In this document: in pieces, positions 43,841 through 53,426 of the stretch | Numbering within the stretch: position 1 is the stretch's first letter | How the letters are laid out: each line of letters opens with the position of its first letter | DNA from: Guadua angustifolia | Lineage: Eukaryota; Streptophyta; Magnoliopsida; Poales; Poaceae | Direction of reading: 5' to 3' | Length of the DNA: 64,000 bases | Assembly (NCBI GenBank): GCA_036346375.1 | Contig: CM070511.1 | Coordinates: forward strand, 11,904,001-11,968,000 | The notes under the pieces: generated by a model | Seen by the model: the letters and a program-made list of their open reading frames with translations, nothing else | The model's database searches: none | What the model was told of the DNA's origin: nothing | Position numbers and translations under genes: made by a program

Positions 43841-44030
43841 ACCGGTTGGTGTCTTCAATCGGGACTGATGCCTCACATCAGTACCGGTTGGATACACCAA
43901 CTGGTACTAAATCCCCCATCAGACTTGTGTGGAAGCCCTAGCCCTAGCCACCATCAATACCGGTTGGTGTATTCAACTGGGACTGATTCCTCACATCAGT
44001 AACGGTTGGATACACCAACTGGTATTGATA
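43841..44030. repeat. Internal copies of the CACTA A subterminal motif
   Basis: Two units of about 118 bp (starts 43841 and 43959), each with ACCGGTTGGTGT, a GGGACTGAT phrase, TCACATCAGTA and CACCAACTGGTA. The same words make up the element's left and right termini. The block lies between TnpD and gene 2, upstream of gene 2. Confidence 0.75.
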
Positions 44031-44039
44031 CCTATTTTA

Positions 44040-44690
44040 GTTTACAAAATTTTCACCTTGTTATATAAATTCAATTATTGCTTCTTTGCTTAATAAAAAT
44101 AATAAATTATACTTATTCCACACTAAAATGATTTTCAAAAAATAAAATAAGGATACTAATCATTTATAAATTCCTTTTATAGTTTCTACAATTCAACAAT
44201 AATATGAAAAATTCATATACTCTTTAGAATATTATTTTCCAACCATCTAATATAAATTAAAATTATAAAAATTATAAGAAATAAATTAATTTTTGCACAC
44301 TTATAATTCCATTGAAAATTTTCACCTTGTTATATAAATTCAATTATTGCTTCTTTGCTTAATAAAAATAATAAATCATACTTATTCCACACTAAAATGA
44401 TTTTCAAAAAATAAAATAAGGTTACTACTCATATATAAATTCCTTTTATAGTTTCTACAATTTAGCAATAATATGAAAAATTCATATATTTTTAGAATAT
44501 TATTTTACAACTATCTAATATAAATTAAAATTATAAGAAATAAAGTAATTTTTGCACTCTTATAATTCCGTTGAAAAATTTCACCTTGTTATATAAATTC
44601 AATTATTGCTTCTTTGCTTAATAAAAAATAATAAATCATATTTATTCCACACTAAAATGATTTTTAAAAAATAAAATCAGGTTATTAATC
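44040..44690. repeat. AT-rich tandem repeat, period about 260-270 bp
   Basis: TTCACCTTGTTATATAAATT recurs at 44052, 44321 and 44580 (intervals 269 and 259), followed each time by the same TTGCTTCTTTGCTTAATAAA context. About 2.4 units, with small deletions in later units. It lies 3' of TnpD. Confidence 0.85.
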
Positions 44691-44858
44691 CAAATATGGC
44701 ATTTAGGGGCTCAAATGGCTATTTTACAAATTTGGAACCATATAGGGGCAAATTTAGAAGGTGAATCCAAATCTGACATATAGGGGATCAAATGGCTACT
44801 TTACAAATATAGAATTATACTCATAATTCATACATGGGTTTATACAACACGGTTGGAC

Positions 44859-47410
44859 TTATTTACTAACATACTTTGTTTTTACAGGTGATCCTTCATT
44901 ATGATTGCGACGTACGTTGGGAGATTCCTTTGTATCGTTCAGGACATTGATGTCTATGTCCACCGTGAAAGGAGGCAGCTCGTCGAACTGATTATACTCT
45001 TCTTTGTTCGTGACACCCTCAACTCCAACAATCCTTCTTTTACCTGGAAGAATCACGTGGTGCCTTGGCTAATCGCTACTGCTAGTCTTCTCCTTCTACG
45101 TTTTGTTTTCGATAGACTTGTCATTCTGCTTCTTGCTTTTAGTAAATTTGTCCTTCTACTTTTTCGGTTTGCTGTCTATATCCATCACATAGAATACCTG
45201 TGTCACATCATTAGTGAGCACAAACGGTTCATCCCTATAGGCCACTTGCTTGAGGTCCATGGTTATCATACCGTACTCGTCGATCTCCACGGCATCCTGC
45301 AGATTAGATACCTTATTCGGCTCGATGACCTTCTGCGACACCGCGTTGAAGAATGAACACAACTTATGATTGTCCCTCGTACCCAGTCCGGCAGAATACC
45401 TCACACCACCACTGGGAGCAACTATGTCATCAACACGTGACAATTATGGGATTTTAGGTGTACGATTTTATACTCTTTCGTGTTTATGAGTCTCCTTATG
45501 TTCGAGGAGTATCCAGAAGGGACCTTCACCCTATTCAAGAACTTAATCATGTTTTTTTCTCTTCCTTGCTCAGAGTGTAGCTCGTGGGGTGAAGGTAATG
45601 CTGTCCTTTTGCTCTCTTTTCAGGATGTAGGTCGTTCCTGAGTCCCAATAGCTGTAGGTCCTTTCGTGCTTGAAGTCTATCTTTTGATTTGTTGTACATA
45701 TCTAGGAAGCCTAGTAGGTTCACGTAGACATTCTTCATGATATGCATGAAGTCCAGTGAGTGGCGGACCTCTAAGTCTTTTCAGTATGGTAAGTCCCAAA
45801 ATATTGACTTCTTACAAATGGTCTTCGTGTGACCTTGTTCAGTCGGGACAGATTTGCTACCAGGACCTTTTTCAAATTCTACTTTCAGATTCTTTACCAA
45901 AGAAAATATAAGCATCCCACTGCGATGCAAGGGCTTCTTACATTTCTCTTTTGTCCTATCAAAATTCTCACGCTTCCTCCGTAATAGGTCCTTCGTATGG
46001 AGGAACCTACGGTGGCCCATGTACACAACCTTTCGAGAGTTTTTTAAGTACTTACTATCTGTATCCTCTAAGCAGGGAATGTAAGCTTTATATCCTTTGA
46101 TAGATAGGCCCGACAGGTTACCAAGTACAGGCCAGCCGTTGATGGTTACGAATAGCAATGCACGTAGAGTGAAGTGCTATCTTTTGTACTCATCCCATAC
46201 ACGTACACCATCGTTCCACAGTGTTAGCAGATTTTCAACCAACAGTTTGAGGTACACATCGATGTCGTTTCTAGGTTGCTTTGGGCCTTGGATAAACAAC
46301 AGCATCATAATATACTTCCACTACATACATAGCCAAGGAGGAAGGTTATAGATATATAGAGTCATGGGCCAAGTGTTGTGACTGCTGCTCATCTAGCTGA
46401 ACGGGTTCATCCCATCCGTACTCAACCCAAACCTTATGTTCCTTGCATCCTCAGCAAAGTCCAGGTATGTTCTATCGACTTTCCTCCACTAGGAGCCATC
46501 AGTAGGGTGCCTTAGCCTTCCGTCGTCCTTACCTTCTTCTTTGTGCCAGTGCATCATCTAGGCTTGCGCTTTGTTCCCAATAAATGCTTCATCCGAGAGA
46601 TTATAGGGAAATACCACACCACCTTAGCAGGGGGTCTCTTCTTCTTATGCTGCCCCTCTACCTCACCTAGGTCATCACGCCTGGTCTTATACCGCGAAGT
46701 TTGCACACCGGACAAGCTTCCAAATTCTTGTACTCATTGCGATAAAGGATACAATCGTTACGACATGCATATATCTTCTGTACCTCCAACCCCAAAGGGC
46801 AGACAACTTGTTTGGCGTCGTACCTAGTTTCAAGTAGTGTTTTCCCCTCTGAAAGTAACTTCTTTATGAGGCATAACAACTTGTCGAATCCCTTATCAGA
46901 CAATCCATTGGTCACTTTCCATTGCATCAGTTCTAGTGTGGTACGCAACTTTTTATGGCCCTATCGGCAGTTTGGGTACAACAGTGTTCCGTGGTCCTCC
47001 CATAGGCGTTGGAACTTTTCATAATGTCTTTCATCGATGTATTCTCCCTCTCCATCAAGCAGCATCTGGTCTAGGTCATCATCGCCAAACTCCCCCAATA
47101 TATCTTCGAAAGAACCGTGTTGGCCAACATCCGGAATATTGTTGTCTGCCTCTTCTTCTTCACTGTCTTCGTGTATAATCTCTTCTTCACCGTGCTTGGT
47201 CCAACAGGTATAGTTTGACATAAAACCTCTTGCGAGCAAATGGAAGTGAAGGTGGCTGGATTTTGGCTACTCCTTCTCATTCTTGCAGTCTATACATGGA
47301 CAGCATATGTAAACTAACGTCGTAGATGCATCGGTTGCACGAAGAAAATCTTGCAAACCCAGTGAGAACTCCAGGGAGGGTCGGTCCATGTACATCCATC
47401 GCCGATCCAT
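44859..47410 (-). pseudogene. tnpD: CACTA A transposase TnpD (Transposase_21 type)
   Basis: TIR-binding and cutting transposase of element A. Start at 47408-47410: MDRRWMYMDRPSLEFSLGLQ. CCPCIDCKNEKE and NYTCWTKHGEE follow, an acidic linker, and the Transposase_21 core KVTNGLSDKGFDKLLCLIKK, LETRYDAKQVVCPLGLEVQK, CRNDCILYRNEYKNLEACPV. A degraded stretch at 46650-46160 has stops. Then INGWPVLGNLSGLSIKGYKA and KNSRKVVYMGHRRFLHTKDL (46150-46020), MHIMKNVYVNLLGFLDMYNK (45747-45690), and the C-terminal domain with FSAGLGTRDNHKLCSFFNAV-like sequence and DEPFVLTNDVTQVFYVMDID (to 45156). The tail is ILPGKRRIVGVEGVTNKEEY, then YNQFDELPPFTVDIDINVLN. Many isolated stops; order and coverage nearly complete except DUF4218, which is poorly visible. 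Confidence 0.88.
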
Positions 47411-47729
47411 CTACATTATGTTACATCAAGGTAACTGTTAGCTCGTTTTCTGATAATGAATTATTGAACATTTCCTAAAATCCAAATTAAACTAATATTT
47501 TCTTTATTTAAAATTTTAGGTTGGTAAATTTAATTTTAGGTGAAATTTCTTTAAAAAGATAATATTTTTAAAATGATAATATTTCATCACATATTTTTCT
47601 ATAGAAATTGTTATTTTTAAGACAACTATATTTTTAAAATAACTTTATTTCATTACATGTTTTTAAAAGGACTATAGTTCATTACATATTTTTCTATAAA
47701 ATGATTATTTGCTCCGGTATTCATAATCG

Positions 47730-48075
47730 ACAAGTTTTTGCAACCTACTAAAAGAATTGGTCGATCAAAATCTAGATTCAAAATTCTTCATCGATCAATG
47801 GAACCAAAACCTAAATATTACCTAGATCCACACCTTCAATTCGAGCTATATCATAATCGAAGCAAAATCCAAGCTTACACAACAAGTTTTTGCAACCTAC
47901 TAAAAGAATTGGTCGATCAAAGTTTAGATTCAAAATTCTTCATCGATCGAGAACCAAAACCTAAATTTGAGCTAGATCCACACCTTCATTGCGAGCTATA
48001 TTATAATCTAAGCAAATTCCAAGCTTACACAACAAGTTTTTGCAACTTATTTGAAAAGATCGAGCTAGATTTCTA
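47730..48075. repeat. Tandem repeat of about 151 bp upstream of CACTA A TnpD
   Basis: CAAGTTTTTGCAAC recurs at 47731, 47883 and 48033 (152 and 150 bp apart), with AATTGGTCGATCAAA, AAAATTCTTCATCGATC and ACCAAAACCTAAAT in each full unit. About 2.3 units, between the right terminus and the TnpD start, where the TnpD promoter should lie. Confidence 0.85.
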
Positions 48076-48324
48076 CATTCATAATTTTTCATTGATCATG
48101 GGAAAAGATCAAATTTTCTTCATATTTCAAGTAAAGAAGAGGCTCTATTTAACACCAAATGTAGTGAAGAAAGATGTTACTAACCTTAGTTAACTTGGTT
48201 TCGAGTAAAATGACCAAAAGTTTAAAATTTGGGCAGCACCTCCCATTCTTTGAAGCTCTTGGCCGAAGTTCCGCTGTTCTTGTCCCGCGCTGCAATGTTC
48301 TTGGTCGAGCACAGTGGGGGGAGG

Positions 48325-48582
48325 AAGAAGTTACCGGTTGGAGGCACCAACTGGTACTAATAAGACCCCGTGCCAGCTGGCCTGCCATGGCTCTTTAGTT
48401 CGGGCTCATTACACGAACCGGTACTGATGTAACATCATCAGTACCTGTTGGTGCCTTGTACCGGTACTACCTAGCCCCCGCAACCCATTAGCCGTTGAAC
48501 CAGGACTGTTGTAACTATCAGTCCTGGTTCAAACCCAACCGGTACTGATGGGCTAATATTAAAGACCAATTCTATAGTAGTG
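48325..48582. repeat. CACTA A right terminus: subterminal repeats and TIR
   Basis: Repeated ACCGGTTGG / CCAACTGGTACTAAT, GAACCGGTACTGATG and ATCAGTCCTGGTTCA phrases in both orientations, ending in ...CTATAGTAGTG at 48582. TGA follows (48583-48585), matching the left flank. Confidence 0.88.
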
Positions 48583-48585
48583 TGA

Positions 48586-48830
48586 TTTACCTAGCACATC
48601 TTTCTAAATCAGATATGAGTTATCATATTTTACAATTCCCCATGTATGTGAACCCAGTGAGAATTTGGGAAAAAACTGAATTTCTCCTTCGTTCCCATCG
48701 CGCGAGTGGCCATATGTGATCCTAGGGACAGCTTGGGATCCACTCGTAACCACAAATCTTGGGACATTAACGTGGCAACAGTTTTCAACACATATTAATG
48801 CACATGTTTCAATTCTAGTAGGAGTAAGGC
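48586..48830. other. Right flank of CACTA A, no gene
   Basis: Possibly the continuation of the copia LTR broken at 709, but no diagnostic LTR end was recognised. Confidence 0.3.
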
Positions 48831-49660
48831 ACGATATATATTTCTACTGGGAGTAAGTAACATCTTTCAACATGCACAGTATAAGTTTGTACTAGGTGTA
48901 AATAACATAGTTCAATAAGCACTAAATAGGTCTGTAGTAGGATTGTATAAAAAGTTAAGCCAAGCACAGTGTAGGTTTGCTATAAAGGTTTGCTATAAAG
49001 AGTAAAACACGACATTCAGGTGTAGGTTGAATAAATAATAGCTTCCAACATGTATGATGTATGTTTGTATTAAGACCAAATTGCATCTTTCAACACGAAC
49101 GGTTATTTTCTAAGCCATTAGTTGACACATAGGCTTTGTTTGTTTGGGTTTTTTCACTGGCTATAAAAGTCAAAAAACTAAAGTCTAAATAAACGAGCAG
49201 CTTTTTATCTGGGCTTTTCAAAAGCCAAATGCCTCCGTATAACTAAAAGTCAAGAGCCACTGGAAAGAGGATTTTTTGGCTTGTTGATGGTTGATTTTAA
49301 ACTAATAACATTAAAGTTCGGTAAAATTACCCTCTCTATCACGTATAAAAGTCATTAGCTTTTAAGCTATTTAAGCCAAAAAGCTGGCTTTAAGCTATAA
49401 ATCAAAAAATCTAAGTCTAAACAAACAGGGCTTATGTAGGTCTGTACTAGGAGTAAATAGCATCTTTCAACATGAACGGTTGTTTTCTAAGCCAGTAGTT
49501 CACACTATGTAGGTCTGTACTAGGAGAAATAGCAGCTTCCAACGTACATGGTGTGTATGTTTGTACTAGAGTAAATTACTGCTTTCAACATGAATGTTTG
49601 TACTAGGAGTAAATTACTGCTTCCAGCGTACATGGTGTGTATGTTTGTACTAGGAGTAAA
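48831..49660. repeat. Degenerate tandem array (TCTGTACTAGGAGTAAATA units)
   Basis: Variants of GTCTGTACTAGGAGTAAATAGCATC-type phrase followed by TTTCAACATGAACGG recur roughly every 50-70 bp. Unit lengths vary. The array is interrupted by a MITE at about 49131-49432. Confidence 0.7.
49131..49432. mobile_element. MITE of about 300 bp inside the tandem array
   Basis: Starts AGGCTTTGTTTGTTTGGGTT and ends CTAAACAAACAGGGCTT, an imperfect inverted repeat of GCTTTGTTTGTTT. The sequence joined across it (TTGACACAT + ATGTAGGTCTG) matches an uninterrupted array unit at about 49499-49525 (TTCACACTATGTAGGTCTG). The target duplication is short and ambiguous. Confidence 0.65.
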
Positions 49661-49662
49661 TA

Positions 49663-49790
49663 TACTCCTTTCGGACAAAAACAGTTGTCAATTTGGACAT
49701 TAGCAAGGTCTCTAAAATACAAATTTAACCACTAATTTCTCTTATAATATATTTATAAAACTCAATAAATTATAATGTTATGAAAGTACT
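49663..49790. mobile_element. Stowaway-like MITE, left part only
   Basis: TACTCCTTTCGGACAAAAAC after a TA, then ATTTGGACATTAGCAAGGTC and ACCACTAATTTCTCTTATAA, resembling mariner-derived MITEs of grasses that begin TACTCCCTCCG. It is cut at 49790 by the Tekay LTR. The right half is not in the window. Confidence 0.5.
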
Positions 49791-52700
49791 TGTGAGGAGC
49801 CGCCCAAACCGTCCTCGGGTTATTCGAATGACCGTTCGCCCTCATCGGATTTGAAGGCTAGCAATGGATCACCGATGGTGCTCACAGTGCTAACGCCCAA
49901 GCCCAATTAGGACAACAACGATCCTTATTCGAATAACTCGACAACAATCCCGGTATTCCCTCGGTATGCGACCCGAAGCTCGCCCAGGATCGCCCCACAT
50001 ACCGGTTTCCAATGCCATATCAATTCAATTCGAATAAAGGGGGCAACAAACCCGAAACTTTACGACCTAACACGCAACGCGCAGAAGCACAACAAACAAC
50101 ACCAACTCAAGCACAAAGACAAACTAGACAACCACACAACTAAACAACTCATCTAGCACACTAGAAGCATATAAAACATGACTAGACAGCAAGATAAAAT
50201 TTGAAATTTCAGCAGCAACATTGCAGCACCCAGAGCAACAAGGATAGAAGCAACATAATAGATAAACGACATGAAGCACAATACACACAAGGTCCACATG
50301 ACACAACAACAATATAGCAAAAAGGATCATCATGAGAAGAAGCAACATACTAGACAAGTGATGAGCATGGTCATACAACAAGGTTCAACAACAAAAATAG
50401 TCAAGTAATTAAACCAAACCATGACATAGATTAGAAGGCTAGCTATACAACAAAATGAGCGTACAACCATCATATTAAACCAAAAGTAAGACACCTCCGG
50501 AAGTGTCCTGCCCCTGAACACTTCTGGGCGTTTGCAACATCGAGCTTAGCCTTTACTCGGTGTCCCGCCCGACCACCAAGAAGCAAAACGGACAGAACTC
50601 ACATCCATCGATGTCCTCACCTGAAAACTACAAAGCAGAAGCATGAGTACAGAAGGTACTCGCAAGACTTACCCGTGATCCATATATGACCGACTCGAAA
50701 GAATATGCATTTGGATGTAGTAAGGAATAAGCTTAAGGTAACAAGTGCATAAAAGCTTAACTTTGATTCATATTCACATTCAACTACTCAATTTACAAGT
50801 TTTATAGCATTTATGGGCAGCACCTATTACTAGAGTGAAATCTGAAATTTAACATTAAAGAGAGCAAATAATTTCATGAACAAGTATCAACAACAAGTAT
50901 ACCAACTAGTTTCAAGTTTAAGTTGTTACTACATTGTAATGTCGGATGATACAAGCGTGCTCATATCCGAGAGCGCGGCAATTCGAATCGTTTACTCACC
51001 CTACAGGGGATCATCAATCGCACGACATGTGCCACAAGGAACCTCATGTCAACCTTCCTCCCATCTATACATACTCGTTGAACCATCCTCATGCGGTCCG
51101 AGCACTTAGCACCCTCCCTCGAGTAGTCCAAGCCCCACTTAGCCTCGAGAGCTGGCCTAAGTCTCGCCCTCAACCATGTCCAACCGCATGAGGGCATGAC
51201 CCATCGAGCAGTATGCTATGAAAGGGTGGCTTACCTTACCATTATATCAGGCATGCGATCAACAAGGTGTGCTCGATCAACATGGCAAACAACGGATCGG
51301 TCCTTAACCGATACAGGCGAGACTACAACATTTAAGTCTCCACACCCAAATGATCCAACCCTCTCGCCTGGTCTCAATTTTACATTTCAGAACATAACCA
51401 TATCCATTGCAGCCCAATAGTGTGAAGTAAGTATTCTCAAGTGATGGAACCATCCACCACTTGGCCCATACCCGACATCTAAGCAAACTAAGCATGGACA
51501 CAACATAATTACCCATATACTAGCTCCAAGGGAGGTGTTCGACAATTATCAATGAGTGTATATGCAACAATTAGGTTCTAATACCATTCCCACATTTCAA
51601 TTCCTAATGCATAACCTAACCATCCAATAAGCAATTCATTCACTAAAATACAATTATAAATAGGGTTGAATATGTTTAGGTGCTTGCCTTGAGCTTCTGC
51701 TGGATTTTCGATAATAGTAGGCTCTCCGGTACCCCCCTTGGTCACAGCCGCATCACCCTCCGCGTGCTTGGTCTCTATGCAATTACAATGCATATGAAAT
51801 GAGATGCATGCAATGCATATGAAATGAAAATACCAAATGCATTCCCCATGATAGCTCACAAGAGTGCAAACATTCAGAAAGAAGATTTAAAACCCCCAAC
51901 TAAACTCTGAACCTCACCCCCAAAAGTCTGAAATTTCAGCCAAACCGATTTCAGGACAGACAGTAATACAAATGACCATAACTTTCTAACCACTAAGCCA
52001 AATTAAGCAAACTCAGATTCGAAAGGACCACAAGACATAGACCTACAACTTAGCTTTGGCCAATCATTCAGAAACTACCCAAAGAACTCCTAGATCGGCC
52101 AGGAACCGAGAGAAATTTCAGAGTCCAAAATTTTCAGAGTTTTAGAACAGCATGTACCATTATCATCATAAAAATTTCTATACTTAATGGAATTGAATAA
52201 AGGATAACATTTTTACAATCTACACGAAATTTCCTACAACTTCTCAGGCAAAATTTTATTCTAATTCAGCCTCTAACTAATTCTAAACCGCAGCTCAAGT
52301 TTCTGCTCCACATTTTCAGCATTCCAGAGCAGCATGTACTAAAATCATCATAACTTTCAGCTGGATTTACAAAATTGAGTGATTCTGATTGGAAATGAAA
52401 GATAATTTCATTACCCACAACTTTCTCAACAGCCAGCCTAGCAGGAGATGCCCTTAACTTGCTCAAATCAACCCGAAACAGAAGCTACGAAATCTGCTCG
52501 AAAATCAGGATTGTGCTCAAAACCCTAGAGTGGTTGTTTCCCTTCAAAAACTCAAATCTCTACTCTCCTAAACCCCCAAATTCACCAATGCTGCCCCCAA
52601 AACCAGAAAACAACAAACCCTAAATCAAGGAAGCATTACCTTCAAGGAAGTGGAAGAGGAAGAGAGGGGGCTGGCTTTGGGAAGTCTTTGCAGAGGCGCC

Positions 52701-53289
52701 ACCGGGGACAGCAGGGGAAGCTGGAGGAGGCTCGGCCGGGAAGTGTGCTGGGGTAGATCTGACCAGGGAGGAGAGCTGGAGCGATGGCGCCTGCTTGGGA
52801 AGGGCCGGAGACTTGTGCTTGCCGGTTTGCTTGGGAAAGGAGAGACCAGGAGAAAAGGAATGCTGATTTGGTTTGGGGGTGGAGGAAGTCTTTGCAGGTT
52901 TGGGGAGGACTTAGGAGAAAATGTGCTGGCTGCCCCAATTTCTTTTATGTGATGAGCTCATTTGACCCCACTAGTAAGTAAAAGAGAATGGCTAAGTCCC
53001 CAAAATTTTCAGCATGGGGATCAATTTTGATGCTATGATTGAAATTAGCACTTGATGTTGGATTGGGCTCAAAACTCAACCATTGCATAGGTAAAAGTTC
53101 CTAGCTTGTAACCTACTAATATGCACACTGAAATTTCTAGCTCTTAATTTTTTTTGCTAAGTTAGGAAATTCTTCTAAGTGGTAGTTTAGGGTATTCACT
53201 GAAGTCGGAAGTTGACTTCAAATGCGGCCAAAATTTGGTTGGTGCTAATCTTAGCCGCATGAGCCGATTTTGAACTTGGGGCCATGACA
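49791..53289 (-). repeat. Tekay-type 3' LTR (3499 bp)
   Basis: In plus orientation it starts TGTGAGGAGCCGCCC and ends GGGGCCATGACA. Its first part is closely similar to 56704-58585 and its middle to 61580-62436. The C-rich tract CCTCCCCCCCCCCCCC follows at about 53293-53308 and is the minus-strand polypurine tract. Open frames inside (for example near 52650-52950) are LTR sequence, not genes. Confidence 0.9.
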
Positions 53290-53426
53290 AATCCTCCCCC
53301 CCCCCCCATAAAGGAATCTCGCCCCGAGATTTGAAAATGAGAACATAGATGGATAGAATCCACATGGGCAATGCAGCCACATACGAATGATATGGTCTTA
53401 ATTGCGAAAAGACTGGATGGTAGCAC

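Larger units (their letters stand above)
710..48582 (-). mobile_element. CACTA (En/Spm) element A, interrupted by nested elements
   Basis: The right end, read inward on the minus strand, is CACTACTATAGAATTGGTC ending at 48582. The left end at 710 reads TACTACTACCGAACTAG, a TIR with its first base mutated. Both ends are flanked by the trinucleotide TGA (707-709 and 48583-48585), the 3-bp duplication expected of CACTA elements. Both termini carry the ACCGGTTGG/CCAACTGGTACT subterminal motifs. Between them, on the minus strand, lie TnpD (44859-47410) and gene 2, whose two ends are at 40864-41924 and 1217-2549. Everything between 2550 and 40863 is later insertions plus one inferred deletion. The native element is therefore roughly 9.5 kb of visible sequence. 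The TIR match is imperfect, but matching TSD, subterminal motifs and split gene 2 support a single element. Confidence 0.75.

Noticed and set aside
50124..52952. Open frames repeated at 50.1-51.5 kb and 57.0-58.4 kb that might look like a conserved gene pair
   Set aside because: They are the two LTR copies of one Tekay element; similarity reflects LTR duplication, not protein conservation.
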